NCBI GenBank assembly: GCA_016872875.1
Contig: VGYW01000085.1
Location: 1 to 24,287 of the forward strand
Length of the DNA stretch: 24,287 nt
Reading direction: 5' to 3'
Source of the DNA: Planctomycetota bacterium
Lineage (GTDB): Bacteria > Planctomycetota > PUPC01 > DSUN01
Each line of letters begins with the position of its first letter. Position 1 is the first letter of the stretch. Under the pieces are notes generated by a model. It ran no database searches. It was given only the letters and a program-made list of their open reading frames with translations, and was not told where the DNA came from. The position numbers were made by a program, and so were the translations under genes. This document shows, one piece after another, positions 13,646-20,114 of the stretch.

Positions 13646-14385
13646 GCGAAACGACGTGCGAACAGTGTGGCAAGCGGCCGGCGACCGTTCACGTCACCGA
13701 CCTTGCCGAGGGCGCCCCGACCGAGCACCTCCTGTGCGGGGAGTGTGCGGGGACGACGCGGACGGCTGATGTCGTCGGCCTGCGCGTCGTGGCGCCAGAG
13801 CCGGCCGCATTGGACCTGGTCGCCCAGGTGCGTGAGGCGATCCTGGGCGCCGCGAATGCGAAGCTGCGCCTCGCGGAGCTGGCCGCGGGCGACATTGCGC
13901 AGGCCGCGGCCATCGTCGCCGAGTGCTTGCGCGGGGGCCGCAAGGTGCTCCTGTGCGGCAACGGCGGGAGCGCGGCCGAGGCCCAGCACATCGCCGCCGA
14001 GCTCGTGGGGCGATTCAGGCTCGAACGCCCCGCCCTCCCAGCCATCGCACTGACAACCAACACCTCCATCCTGACGGCCATCGGCAACGACTACGGCTTC
14101 GACGACGTCTTCGCCCGCCAGGTGGGCGCGCTCGGCGCACCCGGCGACGTCCTCTTCGCCTACTCCACCAGCGGCACCTCCAAGAACGTCCTCAGGGCGA
14201 TTCAGGCGGCCAAGACCGCCGGCATGAAGACCGTCGGCTTCACGGGCCAGGGCGGCGGCTCCATGGCCCACCAGTGCGACGTCTGCATCCAGGCGCCGTC
14301 GAACGACACGCCCACCGTCCAGGAGTGCCACACCGCCGCCGGCCACACCATCTGCCGGCTGGTCGAGGAGATGCTCTTCAGTTGA
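13642..14385 (+). CDS. gmhA: Phosphoheptose isomerase with N-terminal McsA-like zinc finger
   Basis: This 247-residue protein starts at ATG 13642, overlapping the hldE stop by four bases (ATGA). Residues about 60-247 are a GmhA-type SIS domain (VLLCGNGGSAAEAQHIAAEL, TSILTAIGNDYGFDDVF, YSTSGTSKNVL, and TVQECHTAAGHTICRLVE with the Gln/His metal and catalytic positions). It converts sedoheptulose-7-phosphate to heptose-7-phosphate, the substrate of HldE. Normal GmhA is about 190 residues. Here about 40 extra N-terminal residues form a zinc finger, CEQC (6-9) and CGEC (32-35), around RPATVHVTDL..GAPTEHLL. That is the pattern of the McsA / UvrB-motif-associated zinc finger, not known to me as a part of GmhA. 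The fusion is in one frame with no sign of error. Confidence 0.92.
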   Translation: MSETTCEQCGKRPATVHVTDLAEGAPTEHLLCGECAGTTRTADVVGLRVVAPEPAALDLVAQVREAILGAANAKLRLAELAAGDIAQAAAIVAECLRGGRKVLLCGNGGSAAEAQHIAAELVGRFRLERPALPAIALTTNTSILTAIGNDYGFDDVFARQVGALGAPGDVLFAYSTSGTSKNVLRAIQAAKTAGMKTVGFTGQGGGSMAHQCDVCIQAPSNDTPTVQECHTAAGHTICRLVEEMLFS

Positions 14386-14386
14386 G

Positions 14387-14533
14387 GGACACAGGCCGGA
14401 GGCCTGTGCCACCAGCAACCTCTTTGCCGGCGGTGGCACAGGCGTCCCGCCTCTGAGCCGAGGACACAGGCCGGAGGCCTGTGCCACCACGAGTTCCTTC
14501 CCTTTGGTGGCACAGGCGTCTCGCCTGTGCGCC
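14387..14533. repeat. Two tandem CACAGGC..GCCTGTG palindromic elements
   Basis: Two copies of about 70 bases start at 14387 and 14462. Each has ACACAGGCCGGAGGCCTGTG, GCCACC, a unique centre of 15-20 bases, then GGTGGCACAGGCGTC and CGCCT, so the halves are inverted. They fill the gap between gmhA and waaF inside the LPS block and end 24 bases before the waaF ATG. Confidence 0.85.
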
Positions 14534-14556
14534 CCCGGCCAGCAGAAGGCAGGCCC

Positions 14557-15609
14557 ATGAAGGTCGAAGCCAAGCGCATCGTCGTGCGGGCGCCGAACTG
14601 GGTGGGCGACGTGGTGATGGCCACGCCGACATTCCGCGCCCTCCGCGAGAACTGCCCCAAGGCCCACATCGCCGTCGCCCTCCGCCCCTACGTGCGGCCA
14701 ATCCTCAATGGCGCGCCCTGGTTCGACGAGACCATCGCCGCCGAGGACCGCGGCTGGGGCAACTTCTGGAGCCTCGTGCGCACGCTTCGCGCCGGGGACT
14801 TCGACCTCGCGGTCATCCTGCCCAACTCGTTCCGCACGGCGCTCGAGGCCTGGCTCGGGCGGGTGCGCTACCGCATCGGCTACGACCGCCGGCGGCGCGG
14901 AGTCCTACTCTCCGCCCCCATCGCCCCGCCGCGGGACAGCAAGGGACGCTTCATCCCGCGGAACATGGTGGACTACTACCTGACGCTCTGCGAGCACCTC
15001 GGCTGCCAGGGCCTCTCGCAGCGCGAGGAGCTCTTCATCACCCCCGAGTGCCAGGCGCGCGCCGACGCCTTCCTCGCAAAGCACGGCGTGGCGCCCGACG
15101 CGAAGCTGGTCGGGATGAACCCCGGCGGGGCCTTCGGCTCCTCGAAGCTCTGGCCCGCCGACCGGTTCGTGGCCGTGGGCGACGCGTTGGCCGAGCGGGG
15201 CCTCCGCACCATCCTCTTCGGCTCACCCGCCGAGCGGCCCATACTCGAAAAGATCGCCGGCTCCATGCGGGACAAGCCGCTCCTCCCCGAGCCGGGCGAG
15301 CTCGACCTCGACGTGCTCAAGCCGCTCGTCAAGCGCTGCTCGCTCCTCATCACCAACGACACCGGCGCCCGCCACTTCGCCGTCGCCTTCGACGTCCCCG
15401 CCGTCACCATCATGGGCTCCACCAGCCCCCGCTACACCGAAGTCAACATGGAGAAGCAGATCGTCGTCCGCGTGGACGTAGACTGCGGCCCCTGCCAGGA
15501 GAAGGTGTGCAAGACCGACCACCGCTGCATGACCCTCATCACCCCCGACATGGTCCTCGGCGCCGCCGGCCGGCTCCTCTCCGGCCGCTTCGGCCAGCTC
15601 CCCGGCTGA
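14557..15609 (+). CDS. waaF: Lipopolysaccharide heptosyltransferase II, GT9 family
   Basis: This 350-residue protein is called from ATG 14557, preceded by GAAGGCAGG; the frame is open upstream only through the repeat elements. It transfers heptose from ADP-heptose to the growing LPS inner core at the cytoplasmic face of the inner membrane. RAPNWVGDVVMATPTFRALR is the classic N-terminus of WaaF. GMNPGGAFGSSKLWPADRF is the phosphate-binding region. LITNDTGARHFAVAFDVPAV and GSTSPRYTEV are the nucleotide-sugar site of GT9 enzymes. CGPCQEKVCKTDHRCM is the Cys-rich segment common near the end. It completes the pathway of hldE and gmhA and ends the LPS block. Confidence 0.94.
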   Translation: MKVEAKRIVVRAPNWVGDVVMATPTFRALRENCPKAHIAVALRPYVRPILNGAPWFDETIAAEDRGWGNFWSLVRTLRAGDFDLAVILPNSFRTALEAWLGRVRYRIGYDRRRRGVLLSAPIAPPRDSKGRFIPRNMVDYYLTLCEHLGCQGLSQREELFITPECQARADAFLAKHGVAPDAKLVGMNPGGAFGSSKLWPADRFVAVGDALAERGLRTILFGSPAERPILEKIAGSMRDKPLLPEPGELDLDVLKPLVKRCSLLITNDTGARHFAVAFDVPAVTIMGSTSPRYTEVNMEKQIVVRVDVDCGPCQEKVCKTDHRCMTLITPDMVLGAAGRLLSGRFGQLPG

Positions 15610-15615
15610 ATTGCA

Positions 15616-15644
15616 TTGCGCCGGCCTTTGCCCCGCGGTATAAT
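15616..15644 (+). promoter_or_regulatory. Promoter of the twin-small-protein / retropepsin operon
   Basis: TTGCGC (15616-15621), 17 bases, then a consensus TATAAT (15639-15644). It starts seven bases after the waaF stop, so the next genes form a separate transcription unit. The leader to ATG 15681 is about 30 bases and holds GAAAGGG. Confidence 0.7.
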
Positions 15645-15680
15645 CCAGGTGGGAAGAAGCTCTGGTGAAAGGGCACTGCG

Positions 15681-15923
15681 ATGGACGACGTGATGACTAT
15701 GGAAGAGATCGAGGCCCGCTTCGATTCTGAATGGGTCCTGATCGTGGACCCTGAATACGAGAGTGACCTACAGGTCAAGCGGGGCCGGGTCGTATGCCAC
15801 AGCAAAGACCGGGACGAGGCGTATCGGAAGGCGCTCGAGCTGCGGCCCAAGCACTCGGCATTCTACTACATCGGCGGCTTCCCTGAGGACATGGCATTCG
15901 CCCTTGAGCGACGAGAGGAGTAA
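15681..15923 (+). CDS. Small acidic protein, first of a paralogous pair
   Basis: This 80-residue protein starts at ATG 15681, after GAAAGGG. It has no signal peptide or membrane segment. The pattern is MEEIEARFDSEWVLI, DPEYESDLQVKRG, HSKDRDEAYRKALELRPKHSAF and FPEDMAFAL. The next gene encodes a protein identical at about 52 of 75 aligned residues, so this is a tandem duplication. Small proteins with 'EEI...F..EWvLi.dPe' and 'HS.drdEvyrk..el' are widespread and uncharacterised as far as I know. The retropepsin-like gene in the same operon suggests they work together, as substrate, inhibitor or targeting partner, but nothing in the sequence decides this. Confidence 0.8.
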   Translation: MDDVMTMEEIEARFDSEWVLIVDPEYESDLQVKRGRVVCHSKDRDEAYRKALELRPKHSAFYYIGGFPEDMAFALERREE

Positions 15924-15929
15924 CTGCCC

Positions 15930-16157
15930 GTGAACGCGGTCATGACGATCGAGGAGATTGAGGCCCAGTTCGGTTCAGAGTGGATCCTGATTGGGGATCC
16001 TGAGCTCTCCGACACCCTCAAGGTCAAACGCGGCAAGGTCCTCTGGCATAGCAAAGACAGGGACGAGGTGTACCGGAAGGCTCTGGAGCTGCGGCCCAAG
16101 CACTCGGCATTCCTGTACACGGGTGAGATTCCTGAGGGAACGGCGGTGGCCCTATGA
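15930..16157 (+). CDS. Small acidic protein, second of a paralogous pair
   Basis: This 75-residue protein starts at GTG 15930, six bases after the stop of its paralogue, with GAGGAG at 15914-15919. It keeps TIEEIEAQFGSEWILIGDPE, KVKRGKV and the strongly conserved HSKDRDE..YRKALELRPKHSAF. The best-conserved part of the pair is this central block, so it is probably the functional surface. Its TGA overlaps the ATG of the retropepsin-like gene by four bases, implying translational coupling. It lacks the RREE tail of the first copy. Confidence 0.8.
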   Translation: MNAVMTIEEIEAQFGSEWILIGDPELSDTLKVKRGKVLWHSKDRDEVYRKALELRPKHSAFLYTGEIPEGTAVAL

Positions 16158-16537
16158 GCGAGGAGTTCGATCCCGCAGCCAGGGCCATAGTGGTTGGAGC
16201 ACAGTTGTGGGGTCCGGCGGGGGACACGTGCGCGACGCTCGCCTTGGATACCGGTGCCACAACCACCATCGTCGGATGGCACATAGCGGCTCTCCTCGGC
16301 TACAGCCCGGCCGCGTCCGGCGAGCTCGAGCAGTTGACCACGGCAAGCGGGGTGGAGTTTGTCCCAAAGATCACAGTCGCCAGGTTGCTGGCCATCGGGC
16401 AGGAACGCGTCCAGTTCCCGGTGCTCTGCCACACACTCCCTCCGAGCGCCAGGGTGGATGGTCTGCTCGGACTTGACTTCCTCCGTGGGCGCCGGCTCGT
16501 GGTGGACTTCCGCAGTGGGCTGCTGAGCCTCGATTGA
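16154..16537 (+). CDS. Retropepsin-like aspartic peptidase domain protein
   Basis: This 127-residue protein starts at ATG 16154, overlapping the previous stop (ATGA). LALDTGATTTIVGWHIAALLGY holds the D-T-G-A catalytic motif (about residues 30-36). VDGLLGLDFLRGRRLVVDFRSG near the C-terminus is the matching 'LLG.dfL' strand of bacterial single-domain retropepsins. One motif per chain means that it would act as a dimer. There is no signal peptide or transmembrane segment, so it is probably cytoplasmic. Family members are found in many bacteria, with few known substrates. The tight coupling to two duplicated small proteins makes them the first candidates as partners. Confidence 0.85.
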   Translation: MSEEFDPAARAIVVGAQLWGPAGDTCATLALDTGATTTIVGWHIAALLGYSPAASGELEQLTTASGVEFVPKITVARLLAIGQERVQFPVLCHTLPPSARVDGLLGLDFLRGRRLVVDFRSGLLSLD

Positions 16538-16550
16538 GCTAGGGGGCGGC

Positions 16551-17831
16551 ATGGCGGAAGAAGGGCAGGCCTCTCTCGACCGGCCACTGCCCATCCTCAG
16601 TTGGGCGATGTACGACTTCGCCAACACCATCTACTCGGCCATCGTCGTCACGGCGTTCTTCCCGAAGTTCATGGGGCGGCTGGCGGGGCGCGACATCTAC
16701 ACGGGCCTGGCACAGACCGTCTCGATGGTCCTCGCGGGGCTTGTGGTGCCGGCCCTGGGCGCGCTCGCCGACCGCACGGGCCGCGCCAGGACCTATCTCT
16801 GGTGGATAACGATCGGCTGCTGCGCCGCCACGGCCGGCATCGGCCTGGTGGGCGACGACGCCGGCTACGGCCCAGGGCGGGGCACCGCCCCCGCCTGGAT
16901 GCTCCTCGGCACGCTGGCGCTCTTCGGCCTCGCAAACCTCACCTACCAGGCGTCGCTCGTCTTCTACGACATGCTCCTTCCCGCAGTGGCCTCCCCGCGG
17001 CGCCAGGGCTTCGTCTCGGGGCTCGGGGTGGGGCTGGGCTACCTCGGCGTGGCCGCCTCGCTCCCCATCGCACTGTCCATCGAGGCACGGACGGGGGCGG
17101 CCCGCTGGACGTTTCTCGTCGCCGCCGTGGGCTTCCTGCTCTGCGCGCTGCCGCTGTTCGCCTGGGTGCGCGCGCCGCGGCCGCAGGCGGCCGTTCGAGT
17201 GACTCTGCCAGTGCTCATTGAGCGGTTCCGCGGCCTCGGCGCCACCCTCCGGACGCTCTGGCACGCGCGGCCCGTCTTCTGGTTCTTCGTCGGCAACTTC
17301 CTCTGCGTGGACGTTGTGAACACGCTGATCATGTGGACGCGGCGGTTCCTGGAGGAAGAGGCGAAGTTCTCGGACGCGGCTTCGGGCTACACCCTGCTGG
17401 GCATGAGCCTGACGGCGTTCGTGTTGGGGCTTGGCCTGGGGTGGCTCACTGACCGGATTGGGCCGAAGCGCGCCTTCCTGGCCTCGGCGGGGGCGCTCCT
17501 CGTGTGCATCGTCGTGGGGAGCGCGACGCGGCGGCCTGCGGTGCTCCTGCCGGTCGTGCTGTTCTTCGGCAGCGGTGGGCTCGCGGGGGTGTGGGTGGCC
17601 GGGCGGAAGTTCGTGCTCGACGTCGCGCCGCCCGAGCGGGTCGGCGAGTTCTTCGGCCTCTACGGCGTCACGCAGAAGCTCTCCGTGCTCGGCTGCACGC
17701 TCTTCGCGGCGGTGGCCGACTGGGCGGGCTACCGCCTGGCGCTCCTGAGCCTGCTCGCGCCCCTCATCGTGGGCATCGGGTTCCTCATGGCCTCGCGCGC
17801 CCAACGCATTGCTGAGGAGAGCCGAGAATGA
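16551..17831 (+). CDS. UMF1-type MFS transporter
   Basis: This 426-residue protein starts at ATG 16551, after AGGGGGCGGC, 13 bases after the retropepsin-like gene. It has about twelve hydrophobic segments. SWAMYDFANTIYSAIVVTAFFP is the signature opening of the UMF1 (Atg22-like) family, and ALGALADRTGRARTYLWW is the MFS motif A loop. GFVSGLGVGLGYLGVAAS and the C-terminal half (WLTDRIGPKRAFLASAGALL, GRKFVLDVAPPERVGEFFGLYG) also match. The substrate of bacterial UMF1 proteins is not settled. The stop overlaps the start of an acyl-adenylating ligase, which resembles the lplT-aas arrangement for lysophospholipid uptake and re-acylation, though by a different transporter family. Confidence 0.92.
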   Translation: MAEEGQASLDRPLPILSWAMYDFANTIYSAIVVTAFFPKFMGRLAGRDIYTGLAQTVSMVLAGLVVPALGALADRTGRARTYLWWITIGCCAATAGIGLVGDDAGYGPGRGTAPAWMLLGTLALFGLANLTYQASLVFYDMLLPAVASPRRQGFVSGLGVGLGYLGVAASLPIALSIEARTGAARWTFLVAAVGFLLCALPLFAWVRAPRPQAAVRVTLPVLIERFRGLGATLRTLWHARPVFWFFVGNFLCVDVVNTLIMWTRRFLEEEAKFSDAASGYTLLGMSLTAFVLGLGLGWLTDRIGPKRAFLASAGALLVCIVVGSATRRPAVLLPVVLFFGSGGLAGVWVAGRKFVLDVAPPERVGEFFGLYGVTQKLSVLGCTLFAAVADWAGYRLALLSLLAPLIVGIGFLMASRAQRIAEESRE

Positions 17832-19288
17832 CGCTGAACGTTGCTGGCCGCTTTGCCGAGATTGCTGGGCGGTTCGCAGCAAAGACCGCGGTGAATGACG
17901 ATGCCGGCTCCTTCACCTACGCCGAGCTTCTCGCCCGCGCGCGGGCCGTGGCGGGCCGCGTGGTAACGATGACCGACCGCCGGCGTGTCGCTGTCGTCAC
18001 CCCAACCTCCGCGGCCTTCCCGGCCGCGTTCTTCGGCATCCTCCTGGCCGACAGGGTGCCGGTGCCGCTGAACTTCCTCCTCGACGCCGCGATGCTGGGC
18101 CGGCTGGCCCGCGACGCGGACTTCGACCTCGTCGTGGCCAGCCGCGTCTTCGAGCGCCTCGCCGCTGCCCTCGGGCTGAAGGCCCTCTTCGTGGAAGACT
18201 CACTCCCCGCCGCCGACCCGCCCCAGCCGAGCCGCGGGGGCGACGACGAGGCCATGCTCCTCTACACCTCGGGCACCACGGGCATGCCGAAAGGCGTCGT
18301 GCTCACCCACCGCAACCTCATCCGCAACTGCGAGAGTTCCTACGGCCACCTCGACATCGCGGAGGGCAACGTCTTCCTCGGCCTCCTGCCCTTCTTCCAC
18401 TCGTTCGGGATCACCACCTCGATGCTCCTGCCGCTCCTGCGCGGCTGCTCGGCGGTCTACGTGGCGAAGTTCGCGCCCCAGCGGGTCCTCGAAGCCCTCG
18501 CGCGCCACGGCGTGAGCATCGCGTTCGCCGTGGCCTCGATGTTCCGCGCTCTCCTGCGTGCCGGGCGCCCGCCCGGCCTCGACCTCAGCCGGCTCCGCCT
18601 CCCCATCGCCGGCGGCGAGGCCCTCGGTGTCCCACTCGCCCTCCGCTTCCAGGAAGTCCTCGGCCTCACCCTCCTGGAGGGCTACGGGCTGACCGAGACC
18701 TCGCCGACCGTCGCGGTGAACGTCCCTGGCCGCCACAAGCTCGGCTCGGTCGGGCCGATGCTCTCCTGGGTGGAGGCCTGCACCGCCGACGACGCTGGCC
18801 AACCCCTGCCACCGGGCGCCGAGGGCGAGCTATGGCTCCGCGGCGACTGCGTGACCCCAGGCTACCACAACCGCCCGGAGGACACCGCCGCGGCCTTCGC
18901 CCCAGGCGGCTGGTTCCGCACCGGCGACCTCGCGCGCATTGACGCCGACCGCTTCCTCTGGATCACGGGGCGCAAGAAGGACCTCATCGTCTCCGCGGGC
19001 GAGAAGATTTCCCCCAACGAGGTCGAGAGCGTCCTTCACCAGCACCCGGCCGTCTTCGAGGCCGCCGTCATCGGCGTGCCTGACGACACGCGCGGCGAGG
19101 TCCCAAAGGCCTTCGTCACCCTTCGTGAGGGCGCGAAGGCCGACCCCTCCGACCTTGCCGCCTGGTGCCGCGAGCGGCTTCCGCGCTACAAAGTTCCTGC
19201 CGCCTTTGAGATACGTCCCGACCTCCCCCACGGCGCCACGGGCAAGGTCCACAAGCTCGCCCTCCGCCGCGAACTGGGCATGGCCTGA
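17828..19288 (+). CDS. AMP-forming acyl-CoA / acyl-ACP ligase
   Basis: This 486-residue member of the adenylate-forming superfamily starts at ATG 17828, overlapping the transporter stop (ATGA). LLYTSGTTGMPKGVVLTHRN (about residues 143-162) is the ATP-binding P-loop. YGLTETSPTVAVN is motif A5, WFRTGDLARID and GRKKDLIVSAGEKISPNEVE are the hinge region, and ATGKVHKLALR holds the catalytic lysine near residue 472. FLGLLPFFHSFGITTSMLLP is typical of fatty-acyl and Aas-type acyl-ACP ligases. The acyl acceptor (CoA or ACP) cannot be told from sequence. Coupling with the MFS gene suggests activation of an imported or membrane-derived fatty acid. Confidence 0.93.
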   Translation: MTLNVAGRFAEIAGRFAAKTAVNDDAGSFTYAELLARARAVAGRVVTMTDRRRVAVVTPTSAAFPAAFFGILLADRVPVPLNFLLDAAMLGRLARDADFDLVVASRVFERLAAALGLKALFVEDSLPAADPPQPSRGGDDEAMLLYTSGTTGMPKGVVLTHRNLIRNCESSYGHLDIAEGNVFLGLLPFFHSFGITTSMLLPLLRGCSAVYVAKFAPQRVLEALARHGVSIAFAVASMFRALLRAGRPPGLDLSRLRLPIAGGEALGVPLALRFQEVLGLTLLEGYGLTETSPTVAVNVPGRHKLGSVGPMLSWVEACTADDAGQPLPPGAEGELWLRGDCVTPGYHNRPEDTAAAFAPGGWFRTGDLARIDADRFLWITGRKKDLIVSAGEKISPNEVESVLHQHPAVFEAAVIGVPDDTRGEVPKAFVTLREGAKADPSDLAAWCRERLPRYKVPAAFEIRPDLPHGATGKVHKLALRRELGMA

Positions 19289-19540
19289 CCCCAGGGGGGT
19301 GAGGCGGGCGGGCGTGTTGTGTTTGTTGTTGTGGAATCAACATGCTCGGAATGGCACACCAGGCGAACTGCTTCGTCAAGGGGATCGAGAGGTCCAATAC
19401 TCAATATCCAACTCTCAACACTCAATGCCCAAGTGAGACGATCGGAGCAGTGTCCTCTGTTTTGTCACGGGTCGCTTCAAGATAGCCCGGGCCGGGTCGG
19501 GTCAAAATAGGCCGGGCCAGTTGGGTAGGTTCGAGGAACA
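19289..19540. other. Convergent gap with repeat and probable IS21-type end
   Basis: No gene is seen. A run of CTCAATA-like units lies at 19393-19427. From about 19451 to 19540 the sequence continues the istB remnant toward what should be the element's terminus; it has a TGT at 19451 and 19463 and two related GATAGCCCGGGCC / AATAGGCCGGGCC blocks, like the multiple terminal repeats of IS21-family ends. The exact end is not certain. Confidence 0.45.
19393..19427. repeat. Tandem CTCAATA-type short repeat
   Basis: Four degenerate 8-9-base units: CCAATACT, CAATATCC, AACTCTCAACA, CTCAATG. This is another of the short tandem repeat families seen at gene borders in this window. Confidence 0.6.
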
Positions 19541-19693
19541 TTAGACAGCTTCCTTGAGTTCTTTGCAGGTGTCTTTTTCGTTTCGGCGTGCTTTGTCCTT
19601 GAGGCGGTAGCTGCGGCCGGTGGTCTCGACGATTTCGGCGTGCTGGCGGAAGCGGTCGAGGATGGCCGTGGCGGCCGGGACGTCGCCGATGAG
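19451..19693 (-). mobile_element. IS21-family remnant (3' end of istB and probable terminus)
   Basis: On the minus strand 19544-19693 encodes LIGDVPAATAILDRFRQHAEIVETTGRSYRLKDKAR, split by me as LIGDVPAATAILDR and FRQHAEIVETTGRSYRLKD. That is the C-terminal end of IstB, the ATP-binding helper of IS21 transposases ('..LLDRLtHHc.IVETg..SyRlK.'). The rest of istB and all of istA are absent. The preceding codons belong to a beta-propeller gene in the same frame, so a deletion or one-ended event joined the two. Confidence 0.7.
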
Positions 19694-20104
19694 TTTGCCC
19701 GTGCCCGCGTCAAGGGCGGCGAGGGCGTGGGCGTCGGCGAGGCCCACCACCACTTTGCCCGCGGCGGCGACGGGCGCGGTGAGCGGGCCCTTCCAATACT
19801 CGTCGCGCCTGCGATCCTCGAGCAGCAGACCAGAAAGCGGGGCAGGTGCAGCGGCGACGCGCCATTGCTCGGCCAGCTTGTCGGGCAGCTTGTGCGGCGT
19901 GGCGCCGCTGCGCTGAGGGTTGGCGAGGAAGGTGGGCCAGGCTGAGGCATTGCCGATCTCCGATTGCCGATTGCCGATTGAGCCGAAGACAAGACCCTTG
20001 ACCAGGCGCTGTTCATCGTCATAGGCCACCAGGGGGCCGTCTTCCCCGCCGAACGCGCAGGTGCCGAGGCAGGCCAAGAGCGGCAACAGCCGCAAGCGCG
20101 CCAT
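19541..20104 (-). pseudogene. PQQ-like beta-propeller gene, truncated and fused to istB tail
   Basis: The open frame gives 187 residues from ATG 20104, with GAGGAG (20111-20116) overlapping the stop of the upstream gene. It begins with a short signal peptide (MARLRLLPLLACLGTCAFGG). WPTFLANPQRSGATPHKLPDKLAEQWRV is the usual opening of outer quinoprotein-like propellers ('W..fr.n..rsG.....l...l...W'). It keeps one blade (PLTAPVAAAGKVVVGLADAHALAALDAGTGK), and from residue 138 on it is istB sequence. Normal proteins have six to eight blades, so this is a relic. Residues FGSIGNRQSEIGNA are translated from a CGATTGC short repeat at 19951-19981. It was once the last gene of the operon with 20115-21566. 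Confidence 0.8.
19951..19981. repeat. Tandem CCGATTG repeat inside the truncated propeller gene
   Basis: Four units (CCGATCT, CCGATTG, CCGATTG, CCGATTG) lie at the N-terminal side of the coding sequence and add SIGNRQSEIGNA without breaking the frame. Confidence 0.8.
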
Positions 20105-20114
20105 CGCACGCTCC

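Noticed and set aside
16539..17882. 447-residue minus-strand frame over the MFS gene
   Set aside because: His/Arg/Glu-rich shadow of a membrane protein gene; no hydrophobic core or motif.
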